A stretch of 57,392 bases of DNA from Fidelibacterota bacterium. GTDB lineage: Bacteria; Pseudomonadota; Alphaproteobacteria; Rhodospirillales; Rhodospirillaceae. Shown piece by piece: positions 38,488-47,487 of the stretch. The notes beneath the pieces were generated by a model. The model saw only the letters and a list, made by a program, of their open reading frames with translations. It did not search any database and was not told where the DNA came from. A program made the translations under genes and the position numbers. The DNA lies in contig CANJOI010000002.1 of assembly GCA_947475365.1 (NCBI GenBank), forward strand, positions 1 to 57,392, read 5' to 3'. Numbering within the stretch: the first letter of the stretch is position 1; each line of letters opens with the position of its first letter.

Positions 38488-41004
38488 CTATTGGGCCGCC
38501 TGAAGCTGGCGTTCTTCGAGCGGCAGATAGACCGCGAAACAAGCCGGACGATCCCCGCCGGCGCTGGGGCCGCCGTCGATCACCCCCCCTTCGATCGCGA
38601 CCGTGCCTTTCCAGCTGCGGGCAAGACCCAGCACCACCGAAAGGCCCAAGCCTGTTCCCTTACCCTGAGGTTTGGTGGTGAAGAACGGCTCGAACACCTT
38701 GTCGATGTTTTCCCGCGGGATTCCAGGGCCGGTGTCGGCCACCGCCAGACGGCAGTAGCCCCCCGGCGCCAGGGCGAGATTACGCGCCGCCTCGTCGCCC
38801 AGCCGTACCTGCGCGGCGCTGACGATAATCCACCCGCGCGACGCGCGATCCTTCTCGCCGATGGCTTCGGCGGCGTTGGTAACCAGATTGGTGAGCACCT
38901 GCATCAGGCCGGTACGATCGACGCGCGCGAACAGCTCGCCGCTTTCGCACTCCACCGAGAGCGTGATGGCCGGCGACAACGTGCCGCCGAGAATGTCGGT
39001 GGTTTCGCGGATAGCATCACGGACGTTGACGCTCTCGCGCACCGGCGGACTTTTGCGCGCCGAGGTCAGCACGTTGCGCACGATCAAGGTGGCCTGCTCC
39101 GCGGCGCGCGCGATACGGCTGAAGTACTGGCGCGTGTCGGATGCGGTTGCGCCGGTGCCCGAACCGAACGCGGCGTAGATCATGATGGGCTGCAAGAGAT
39201 TGTTGATCTCGTGCGCGAGGCCGCTCGCCAGGCGCCCAAGAGCTTCACTTTTGCGCCGGTCTTCGTCGCGCTCCTGCTGCTGACGCAGGTCAGTAACGTC
39301 GGTGCCGGCGCCGCGATAACCCAGGAAGGCGCCGCTCGCGTCGAAGCGCGGATTGGCGCTGACCCGCACCCACCGCAGGCGGTCGGCGGCGTCGGCGGCG
39401 GGCACCACCAGATTTCGGAACTTGGCGCGGCTGTGAATGGCCTCGCGCAAGGTGGCGGCGTCGTTTTCTCCCCTGGGCTCACCACGCGGGATGCCCGGCC
39501 CGGCGTGTTCCAAAAAGCCGATGGAACCACCTGTTTCTCCACTCTGGCCGCCGCTGATCATGGCGACGCGCCCGTCGGCGTCGGACTCCCAGATATAGTC
39601 GCCGGAACATTCGACGATATCGCGCAGGCGCTGTTCATCTTCCTTGATGGTTGCCTCGGCGGCGCGCATGGCGGTCATATCCTGGGCGATCCCGAACAGG
39701 CGCGCGGAGCCTCCGAGCTGCCCTTCCAGCCGGCGCCAGCCGTACTGGATGTCTTTGAAGCGCCCGTCCGGCAGCTGTATCCGCACCTCGATCAATCCGG
39801 TGGCGGGCGGCGCGCCCAGCGGCCCCCAGAACGCCGCGAGGCGCGCGCGGTCCTCGGGCACCACCAGGTCGAGAAGCGATTCGCGCGAGGGCGAGAACAC
39901 GCCGGGAACCACGCCATGCATGGCGTACATGTTCTCGGACCAGGTGTAGACGTTGGTGGAGAGATCGCGGTCGAAGTGACCGATCCCGGCGATGCGCTGG
40001 GATTCGATCAAATTGCGCTCGGAGTTGACCAACGCCAGCTGCGCGGCCTGCTCACCCTTCATGCGGGTCAGCTGCCACAAGGTCAGGGCCACGATCAGCA
40101 GCACGCCGGTGCCGGCGGCAACCAACAGGATCAAGGCCGCGGTCGCCCACGACGCCACCGCATTCGTCCACAACGACGCCACCGTGACGACCACCGGGTA
40201 CCGCGGGCTGGCCATAAAGGCCATCAGCCGTTCGGCGCCGTCCATGCCGTTGACGCGGTAAACCTCGCTGCTTGCTTCGGCGAGACGCCGGGTGAACAGC
40301 GCGGAATTCTTGTAGGAGCGGCCGATATCCGAGGTCTGCGGCTGGTTCACCAGCAGCGTGCCGTTGCGCTTGAACAGGCTCACGCCGGAATAGCGCGCCG
40401 GCAACAGGCCCGCGAACATCTGTGCGAGGGTGTCGACCTTCACCGCCACGCTGCAGATGCCGACAAACCGGCCATCGGGCGCGCGCACTTTTTTGGTCAT
40501 CGCAATCGACATGCCGCCGTCGGAGGCGATCGGGTCGGTCAAGAACACCGACGACCCGGTGACGTCGATATTGTGGTGGTACTGAAAGAACGGGCGGTCG
40601 GAGAGGTCGGTGCCCGGAGCCTCCGCGCGCAGCTTACCGTCGGTACCGCGCAGGACACGCTCACGCGTGATCCCGTCGGTGCCGATCAGGGTGACCGAAC
40701 TGACAAACGGCCAGTCACCGGCGACGGCGATGAAGCGGTCGATGAGCGCGCCTTCCCTGGACCGCTCGCCCTGGCGCACCTCAGCGGCGGCCTGGTCGAC
40801 GATGAGTTCCAGGGATTGCAGCGTTGCATCGCTGCTGGCTTCGAAGATCTGCACCAACTGGGCGATATCGCGCCGCGCGGTCTGCACCGCGGCACCGTAG
40901 CTATGCCAGACCTGGTAAGTGGTGATCGCGACAATAACCACCACGGCGATCACCGCCGCGATCACCGTCCGCTGCCATGAATTGGTATGGTGCGACGCCG
41001 TCAT
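38488..41004 (-). CDS. Cache/PAS sensor histidine kinase
   Basis: N-terminal TM and extracytoplasmic sensor region, PAS, GRLASGLAHEINNLLQPIMIYAAFGS, FEPFFTTKPQGKGTGLGLSVVLGLA. Confidence 0.88.
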   Translation of the reverse strand: MTASHHTNSWQRTVIAAVIAVVVIVAITTYQVWHSYGAAVQTARRDIAQLVQIFEASSDATLQSLELIVDQAAAEVRQGERSREGALIDRFIAVAGDWPFVSSVTLIGTDGITRERVLRGTDGKLRAEAPGTDLSDRPFFQYHHNIDVTGSSVFLTDPIASDGGMSIAMTKKVRAPDGRFVGICSVAVKVDTLAQMFAGLLPARYSGVSLFKRNGTLLVNQPQTSDIGRSYKNSALFTRRLAEASSEVYRVNGMDGAERLMAFMASPRYPVVVTVASLWTNAVASWATAALILLVAAGTGVLLIVALTLWQLTRMKGEQAAQLALVNSERNLIESQRIAGIGHFDRDLSTNVYTWSENMYAMHGVVPGVFSPSRESLLDLVVPEDRARLAAFWGPLGAPPATGLIEVRIQLPDGRFKDIQYGWRRLEGQLGGSARLFGIAQDMTAMRAAEATIKEDEQRLRDIVECSGDYIWESDADGRVAMISGGQSGETGGSIGFLEHAGPGIPRGEPRGENDAATLREAIHSRAKFRNLVVPAADAADRLRWVRVSANPRFDASGAFLGYRGAGTDVTDLRQQQERDEDRRKSEALGRLASGLAHEINNLLQPIMIYAAFGSGTGATASDTRQYFSRIARAAEQATLIVRNVLTSARKSPPVRESVNVRDAIRETTDILGGTLSPAITLSVECESGELFARVDRTGLMQVLTNLVTNAAEAIGEKDRASRGWIIVSAAQVRLGDEAARNLALAPGGYCRLAVADTGPGIPRENIDKVFEPFFTTKPQGKGTGLGLSVVLGLARSWKGTVAIEGGVIDGGPSAGGDRPACFAVYLPLEERQLQAAQ

Positions 41005-41159
41005 ACCCCGAAACCCCCGGCGCCACTTTGGCAGGAATCCCGCCAAAAGGCAGCACACCGCAACGGCCAAAAAACGCCTTGGATATCAGGGTGTTGGCTA
41101 AGCCACTGGACCTTTGCGCGAGGCGTTCCTATTTTTCGAGCGAAACCAGCGCGAGCGTC

Positions 41160-41489
41160 ATGGAAGCCAAGCAAGCCAAATTCACCATCGGTCAGGTCGT
41201 CAAGCACCGGCTGTTCTCGTTCCGGGGCGTGATCTTCGATGTCGATCCGGAATTCGCCAACACCGAGGAATGGTGGCTGGCGATCCCCGAGGACATGCGC
41301 CCGCGCAAGGACCAGCCCTTTTATCATCTGCTCGCTGAAAACGCGCAGACGCACTACGTCGCTTACGTATCACAGCAGAACCTGCTGGCCGATGACTCCG
41401 GCGAGCCCGTGCAACACCCCGAGGTTGATGACTATTTTGGCGAGTTCAAGAGCGGGCAGTACGTCATCCTCTCGGCGCACGCCAATTAG
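41160..41489 (+). CDS. hspQ: Heat-shock protein HspQ
   Basis: AKFTIGQVVKHRLFSFRGVIFDVDPEFANTEEWWLAIPEDMRPRKDQPFYHLLAEN…YVAYVSQQNLL. Confidence 0.92.
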   Translation: MEAKQAKFTIGQVVKHRLFSFRGVIFDVDPEFANTEEWWLAIPEDMRPRKDQPFYHLLAENAQTHYVAYVSQQNLLADDSGEPVQHPEVDDYFGEFKSGQYVILSAHAN

Positions 41490-41497
41490 CGTGCGCC
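41474..41497 (+). terminator. Stem-loop GGCGCACGC-CAATTA-GCGTGCGCC overlapping the hspQ stop codon
   Basis: Perfect 9-bp stem; TAG at 41487-41489 spans loop/stem junction; weak T tract. Confidence 0.5.
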
Positions 41498-41640
41498 TCC
41501 TTAATTGTTGAGCACGCCCGTTCCTCCGGGCATGCCACGCCACCTGAGCGCAGCGCCGCAAATCTAACGTTTGGAATCCCGTGGCTGACTGACTAGTTTA
41601 CCCGCTCTCACGAATACTTCCCCCAACAGGAGACGCGCAT

Positions 41641-42117
41641 ATGGCTATCAAGGAAGGCGACAAACTGCCCGACGGCAAGTTCAAGATCATGGGCGCGGAA
41701 GGCCCCAAGGAAATCACCACCGACGAGGTCTTCAAGGGCAAGAAGGTCGTGCTGTTCTCGGTGCCGGGCGCGTTCACGCCGACCTGCTCCAAGCAGCACC
41801 TGCCCAGCTACCTCGCCAACTACGACAAGATTAAAGCGCAGGGTGTCGACACCATCGCCTGCATGTCCGTCAACGACGTGTTTGTCATGGACGCCTGGGC
41901 GAAGGACAAGGGTGTCGGCGATAAGATCCTGATGCTGGCCGACGGCAGCGCCGACTTCGCGAAGGCCCTGGGCCTTGAGTTCGACCTGAACAAGGCCGGC
42001 CTCGGCCTGCGCGGCAAGCGCTTCTCGATGGTCGTGAACAACGGCACCGTGGAAAAGCTCAACGTCGATGAATCGGGCTATTCCCTGTCCAGCGCCGAGA
42101 ACACCTGCGGAATCTAA
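41641..42117 (+). CDS. Peroxiredoxin (Prx5-like)
   Basis: KKVVLFSVPGAFTPTCSKQHLPSYLANYDKIKAQGVDTIACMSVNDVFVMDAWAKD. Confidence 0.93.
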   Translation: MAIKEGDKLPDGKFKIMGAEGPKEITTDEVFKGKKVVLFSVPGAFTPTCSKQHLPSYLANYDKIKAQGVDTIACMSVNDVFVMDAWAKDKGVGDKILMLADGSADFAKALGLEFDLNKAGLGLRGKRFSMVVNNGTVEKLNVDESGYSLSSAENTCGI

Positions 42118-42149
42118 CCGTCCCGGGGGATTTGCCCGGCTAATTCATT

Positions 42150-42181
42150 AAGGGCGCTGTCCTTGCGGCAGCGCCCTTTTT
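42150..42181 (+). terminator. Rho-independent terminator after peroxiredoxin
   Basis: AAGGGCGCTG-N9-CAGCGCCCTT followed by TTT. Confidence 0.85.
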
Positions 42182-42263
42182 GCTGGCCCTTCTTGCTGTT
42201 AGCCCCGGTTCCGCCCTAACGTAGCTGCCTCTTGAGGAGCAGCGAAAAACTCCAGGAGTTCAG

Positions 42264-43307
42264 ATGATTCTCCCCGATCACGCCTTCTGGCGCGGCCGGC
42301 GCGTGTTGGTGACCGGAGCTACGGGCTTCAAGGGCGCGTGGCTGACACTGTGGCTCGCGCGCATGGGCGCGGTGGTGACCGGCTATGCTCACCCGGCAAC
42401 CGCCGACGGACTCTTTGCCGCGAGCAACATCGCCGCGCGCATCACACCGGTGACGGCCGACATCCGCCACGATGCGGTGCTGCGCCAGTGCCTGCATCTC
42501 ATGCGCCCCGAAGTGGTGTTCCATTTGGCGAACGCCGGGCCGGACGCGGACGCCACCCACCTCTACGACGTGAACACCCTTGGCACTGTCAAACTACTGG
42601 AGGAGCTGCGCCGCGCGCGCTCCGTGCGCAGCGCCGTGATTGTGACCTCCGACGCGGTCTATGACGCCGCGGGCGGCGTCTTCACCGAAAGCGGACCGCT
42701 GGGCGGGCGCGGCGCGTACGGCGCCAGCAAAGCGGCCGCGGAACTGGCCGTTGCCGCGTTCCGCGGCACCCTTGGCGACCGGCATCGCCTGCGGATCGCC
42801 ACGGCGCGCACCAGCTGCGCCATCGGCGGCGGCGATTGGACCACGAACCGCCTGACACCCGATGCCATGCGCGCCTTTACCTCCGGCACCCCCTTGGAAA
42901 TCCGCACGCCCGAGACCGAAGGCCAGTGGCTTTACGTGCTGGATGCCGTCGCGGGGTATCTCGCGCTGGCGGAGCGGCTGCACGACGATCCGGATGCGGC
43001 CGCCGCCTGGAACTTCGGTGGTGACGAGACCACCACCGTCAGCGCCGTGGCCGACATGCTGGTCGATGCCTGGAACGCGGATGATTGGCGCGAACCGCGC
43101 GCGCGTTGGGAGGCGGCGTCTGTCAGCGATGCGGCGCCGGCCATCGTTCTCGATAGCGATAAGGCCCAAAGCGTTCTCGGCTGGAGCCCGCGCTACCGTC
43201 TCGATCAGGCCGCGGCCGCTGCGGCGGCCTGGCACGCCGCCCAGGCCCAGGGCGAGCATATGGCGGACATCTCCGGCCAGCTCCTGGACGAATTTATCGA
43301 GAGCTAA
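42264..43307 (+). CDS. NAD(P)-dependent sugar epimerase/dehydratase, CDP-glucose 4,6-dehydratase-like
   Basis: FWRGRRVLVTGATGFKGAWLTLWLARMG; YGASKAAAEL. Confidence 0.8.
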   Translation: MILPDHAFWRGRRVLVTGATGFKGAWLTLWLARMGAVVTGYAHPATADGLFAASNIAARITPVTADIRHDAVLRQCLHLMRPEVVFHLANAGPDADATHLYDVNTLGTVKLLEELRRARSVRSAVIVTSDAVYDAAGGVFTESGPLGGRGAYGASKAAAELAVAAFRGTLGDRHRLRIATARTSCAIGGGDWTTNRLTPDAMRAFTSGTPLEIRTPETEGQWLYVLDAVAGYLALAERLHDDPDAAAAWNFGGDETTTVSAVADMLVDAWNADDWREPRARWEAASVSDAAPAIVLDSDKAQSVLGWSPRYRLDQAAAAAAAWHAAQAQGEHMADISGQLLDEFIES

Positions 43308-44389
43308 GCCGCGCGCTCCAGCGCGCGCAGCATGATGTTCCGGAACCACGGCGTGCGCTGCGCGAGGCTGTGGTCTTTCAGACAGCGCGCCTGCCCGGCA
43401 TCGGCGATCTTTTGGCGGGCCGCGGGGTCCTTCAGGTAATAGCGGATCTTGGCGACCAGTTCCTGCGGCGTGCGGAAGGTCTCCACTTCCACGCCGGGCT
43501 CGAAGAACGCCGCAAGGTCCGGATGCTCCGGCGTCAGGAGGAAAGCGCCGGCGCCGGTGGCCTCGATCAGGCGCATATTGGGCGGCTGGTTGCCAAAGTC
43601 GTCGATATCGATGTTGATCACCATGCCGGCGTTGCGCAGGGTGCGCAGCATGTCATTGCCCCAGCGCGCGGGCCGGTTAAGGGATTGCGCCAACGGCGAC
43701 AACATCCCCGCATCCGGCATGAACAAACCGAACGAAAACCCTTCCGCGCGACTCATCTCGGCCAGCAGATTGAGGAGCGCGATGCGGCGTGTATGGTGGC
43801 CGGTGACGCTGCCCGAAAACACGACATCGAATTCCTGGATGCGCGCGGCGGATGCGACCGGCGAGTCCTCGGCGAAACCTGGATGGAAGCGCTCAACGGC
43901 TTTGGCGCCGAGCGCGCGCGCTTCCGTAAAAATGCGATCGAAACTGGTAAGAATCAGATCGTAGGAGGACAGGTTCGCGCCGGCGACAAACGGAAACCCG
44001 CGCCAGCCTGCGATCACGCGCGGCCTGTGATGGAGCCGCGCAAGCGCGCGACTGTCGAGCGTCGTGACATCCGTGGTGTAAATGATGTCGGGCTTCAGAC
44101 GGTCGATCTGCATTAGCGCAACGCCGGTAAAATCGGTATCGGCGGTGGCCAGGATTCCGTTTTCCCGCATCCAGGTCGATTGCGAGGCCATGTCGTTAAT
44201 GGCGACCTGAAAGGTTTCAAACCCTTCGGCCTTGAGACGCCGCGAAAAAATGTGGGATTCCGAAAAGCCGTCGTCGAGCAACGCGTCGACCTGCGCGCGC
44301 CACGGCATGCCCCGCAATTTGGGACGCGCCGCGTAAAAATCCCGCAGATAGGCGGGATAGAACATATTGAGCTGCATAAAGCTCGGCAT
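43304..44389 (-). CDS. CgeB-like glycosyltransferase
   Basis: RLIEATGAGAFLLTPEHPDLAAFFEPGVEVETFRTPQELVAKIRYYLKDPAARQKIADAGQARCLKDHS. Confidence 0.75.
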   Translation of the reverse strand: MPSFMQLNMFYPAYLRDFYAARPKLRGMPWRAQVDALLDDGFSESHIFSRRLKAEGFETFQVAINDMASQSTWMRENGILATADTDFTGVALMQIDRLKPDIIYTTDVTTLDSRALARLHHRPRVIAGWRGFPFVAGANLSSYDLILTSFDRIFTEARALGAKAVERFHPGFAEDSPVASAARIQEFDVVFSGSVTGHHTRRIALLNLLAEMSRAEGFSFGLFMPDAGMLSPLAQSLNRPARWGNDMLRTLRNAGMVINIDIDDFGNQPPNMRLIEATGAGAFLLTPEHPDLAAFFEPGVEVETFRTPQELVAKIRYYLKDPAARQKIADAGQARCLKDHSLAQRTPWFRNIMLRALERAA

Positions 44390-45693
44390 CAGCGCGCCCC
44401 CGGGCGGCGCGCGCGATGCGCGGCGTGAAGCGCGCTGTAAAGGCCGAGATAGCCTTCCGCCTGGGCTTTCAGGGTATGGCGGCTTTCCACCAGCGCGCGC
44501 CCGCGTGCGCCGCAGGCCCTGAGACGGTCCAGGTCGGAGAAGGCCTCCATGAACGCGAGACTCAGGCTGGGGACATTGCCCGCGGGCGCCAGGAAGCCGT
44601 GAACGCCGTTCTCCACGACGTCCGGCACACCGCCGACGGCAAACCCGACTACCGGCGTGCCGCAGCTCAAAGCCTCGAGCACGGTGTTGGGCAAATTGTC
44701 CTGGCGTGACGGCATGGCCAGCACGTCGGCCGCGGAGTAGATCCGCGCCATGGAAGCATCGTCCGCGACGAAATCCAGCTGGCCGACCTTGAACGGCGCC
44801 TGCACCGACAGGACATGACTGTCCCCGACGCCGAGCAGCATGAGCTTGTCGGCGTCGGGCACCAGCGAGAGCGCCTTGACCAGCTCGCGGAAGCCCTTGC
44901 GCGCGATGCGGATGTGGTTGGCCACGAACAGCACGATGCGCGCGTCCTGCGGGAGGTTAAGCGCGGCGCGCGCGGCCGCCTTGTCCATGGGTTTGAAGGT
45001 GTCGGTCTCGATACCGTAGGGAATACGCGTGCCCGGAAATTTGCGGAAGAGGCTGCTGGCCTTGGCCTCGTCCACCAGCCATTGCGAAGGCGCGGCGATA
45101 TGGAGCATGTCTTCGGGCCAGGCCTCGAACAGCTTGGCCTTGGCGTCAAACACCCGGCGCGACAGATCATCCGTATCGGCCGAGCCCAGCAACGGACAAG
45201 CCCCGCAGGCCGCCCGGAACCGGCCGCACATCTGATCGTAGTGGCAGCCGCCGGTGAAGGCGTTCATATCGTGCAGCGTCCACACCACGGGAACCCGTGT
45301 GCGCCCCGGATCGAAGAACAGCGGGTAGTCCACGAAGCCCGCCACCCAGTGCAAGTTGATGATGTCGGCGGGCGGGCGCTGGATGAAGAAATTGGTATCT
45401 CCGTCCACGCGCTCCTGGCTGAACAGTTCAATGTCCGGGCTACGGGTGGCGGCATAGGCGTCGTAGGCCGTGGTCAACTGCGCCTTGGCGCGCATCCGGT
45501 GCGCCTGGGCCGCGGGCGAAGGATCGGGAATGAAGCGCCGGACCGAGGGATCGTTCTCCTGCTGGTCACGCACGAAATAGGTGCTGTCGGCGCCGACCGA
45601 CCGCAAGCCTTTATGCAACCGATAGGCCGCGCGCGCCGCGCCGCCAAAGGAATCCCGGGTGCCGATCTGAAGGATGCGCAAAGGTCTGAACAA
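44389..45693 (-). CDS. Glycosyltransferase family 4-like protein
   Basis: WTLHDMNAFTGGCHYDQMCGRF…LPNTVLEALSCGTPVVGFAVGGVPDVVENGVHGFLAP. Confidence 0.85.
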   Translation of the reverse strand: MFRPLRILQIGTRDSFGGAARAAYRLHKGLRSVGADSTYFVRDQQENDPSVRRFIPDPSPAAQAHRMRAKAQLTTAYDAYAATRSPDIELFSQERVDGDTNFFIQRPPADIINLHWVAGFVDYPLFFDPGRTRVPVVWTLHDMNAFTGGCHYDQMCGRFRAACGACPLLGSADTDDLSRRVFDAKAKLFEAWPEDMLHIAAPSQWLVDEAKASSLFRKFPGTRIPYGIETDTFKPMDKAAARAALNLPQDARIVLFVANHIRIARKGFRELVKALSLVPDADKLMLLGVGDSHVLSVQAPFKVGQLDFVADDASMARIYSAADVLAMPSRQDNLPNTVLEALSCGTPVVGFAVGGVPDVVENGVHGFLAPAGNVPSLSLAFMEAFSDLDRLRACGARGRALVESRHTLKAQAEGYLGLYSALHAAHRARRPGAR

Positions 45694-45806
45694 CGGAGTT
45701 AAACAAGGTTGTCTAAACGGAGAGCGGCGGACAGAATGCGCCTATCCCCGCATCCTTCGCACATCTTGCGCCGGCTGCGCCATATGCAACAGCATTGCCG
45801 CCCTTC

Positions 45807-46574
45807 ATGACCTCCAATTCGCCATTTCTAGAGCTCGCGGCCCAGATGGCGTCCGCTGTCCGCGACTGGCCGCGACGCCAGCCGGGAGTGCTGGTGGTGG
45901 ACGGAAAAACTTTGCGCTACGCGGACCTCCACAGCCTCTATCATCAAATCCGCCAGATCTACGGCGAGCAGCTTTACGCCTTCCACAGCCGGCGCCCCGA
46001 CCCCCGTATTGTCGATTGCGGCGCCCATGTCGGCGTAGCGTCCTTGTTTTTCAAGGACCGCTATCCCGCTGCGAGAATTACTGCTTTTGAAGCCGACCCC
46101 GCCATCGCCGATATGTGCCGCGCCAACCTCAGGGCCTTTGGCCACGCCGATGTCGCGGTAATCAATGCGGCGGTGTGGACCCACGATAACGGCGTCAATT
46201 TTGCAGCTTCAAACGACGACGCCGGGCATGTGGCGGACGCGGGCGGCGCCACGACGCCGTCGGTACGCCTGAAGTCGCTGCTGGCCGAAGGGCCGGTGGA
46301 TCTTCTCAAACTCGACGTCGAAGGCGCGGAGTTCGCGATCATCGAGGATTGCGGCGTGAGCCTCGCGGCGGTCGACCGCGTGGTGATCGAACTGCACGCC
46401 ATGGACGGCGCCCGTCCACGTATCGGCGCGCTGCTGGCGGCATTGGAAGCACAGGGTTTTCGCTATGTGTTGGGGGATTTGCACCAGGCGCGCTGGCTGG
46501 ATCCGGACCCCACACCTTTCGCCGCCTGTGCGACGGCCCGGTTCATCATCACCGTCTACGCCTGGCGGGACTAG
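45807..46574 (+). CDS. FkbM-family methyltransferase
   Basis: RIVDCGAHVGVASLFFKDRYPAARITAFEADPAIADMCRANL…LLKLDVEGAEFAIIEDCG. Confidence 0.85.
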   Translation: MTSNSPFLELAAQMASAVRDWPRRQPGVLVVDGKTLRYADLHSLYHQIRQIYGEQLYAFHSRRPDPRIVDCGAHVGVASLFFKDRYPAARITAFEADPAIADMCRANLRAFGHADVAVINAAVWTHDNGVNFAASNDDAGHVADAGGATTPSVRLKSLLAEGPVDLLKLDVEGAEFAIIEDCGVSLAAVDRVVIELHAMDGARPRIGALLAALEAQGFRYVLGDLHQARWLDPDPTPFAACATARFIITVYAWRD

Positions 46575-46580
46575 CCGCCG

Positions 46581-47336
46581 CTAGTGGACGCCCATGGCTT
46601 TGAGCATGGCGTGGCTGTGGGTATGGCCGCGCATGGTGCGCCGCCGTTGGCCCGGCTGCACCACGCTCGCACCGTGGCACACATCGGTATCGAACACGAA
46701 CAGCGTGCCCGCCGGCCCGCAGATCGGAATTGACGGCGTCTCCGGTTCCGGCAGGACATTGGGGATATCGTTGAGGGCGTGCTCGCTCATGGCCTGTTCG
46801 CGCAACTTGCGATTATACAGGTTGGACCCTGGCAGCGCCCGCATGGCGCCGTTGGCTTCATCGGTGTCCGTCAGGTAGACAAAAAACTTGAGAACCTGGC
46901 GTTTGTCGAAATGCAGCGCGAACGGCGGCTTTGTTTGCGGGCCAACGGTTTCCGCCAGGTCGGTCACGAAAATCTCGCCGTTCAGGCGGTAGCTGGCCGC
47001 GCCGAAATAGGCGTCGGCGATCGCGGCCATAAACGACTGGGCGAAGAACGCCGCCGTCACCGGGAACAGCGCCGGGGAAAGCCCGGCGCGGGTCAGCCGC
47101 AGGTTGACAATATGGCCGTAGGCGTCGACCGGGACACCGAGTTCCTGCCGGCCGGCGATCATCCGGTCGAACTCCGCGTTCAGGCCTGCCAGGACCTCGC
47201 GGGTCACCAGGCCGGGAAACACGGCAATCCCCCAGCGGCGCACGGCCTCGGCCACATCGCCGGGCGTGCCCATGCGCGCATGGGTCACGGTCGCCGGGGA
47301 GAGCGAAAGGTCGGACGGCGGATAAGCGGTGCTCAT
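46581..47336 (-). CDS. Phytanoyl-CoA dioxygenase (PhyH)-like Fe(II)/2OG oxygenase
   Basis: HFDKRQVLKFFVYLTDTDEANGAMRALPGSN…GPAGTLFVFDTDVCHGASVVQPGQRRRTMR. Confidence 0.8.
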   Translation of the reverse strand: MSTAYPPSDLSLSPATVTHARMGTPGDVAEAVRRWGIAVFPGLVTREVLAGLNAEFDRMIAGRQELGVPVDAYGHIVNLRLTRAGLSPALFPVTAAFFAQSFMAAIADAYFGAASYRLNGEIFVTDLAETVGPQTKPPFALHFDKRQVLKFFVYLTDTDEANGAMRALPGSNLYNRKLREQAMSEHALNDIPNVLPEPETPSIPICGPAGTLFVFDTDVCHGASVVQPGQRRRTMRGHTHSHAMLKAMGVH

Positions 47337-47487
47337 GGCGTTCCGGACAGGGGGAGTCGGCAGGCAAAGAATATGGTAAACCCGAGATATTGGCGCTTTG
47401 TTAACGGGCGCCGCTTAGGCTTTGGCATTTCCAATTCCGTCCAATGAGTTAGCGTTGCCCCGCCATCCCGCCCTCGACCGCAATCTC

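Noticed and set aside
38482-40980. 832-aa plus-strand ORF opposite the histidine kinase
   Set aside because: The minus strand encodes clear PAS/HisKA/HATPase motifs; the plus frame has no domain and typical antisense composition
42184-42210. Sigma-54-like TGGCCCTTCTTGC upstream of the epimerase
   Set aside because: Spacing between TGG and TTGC is 2 bp too short for a -24/-12 element
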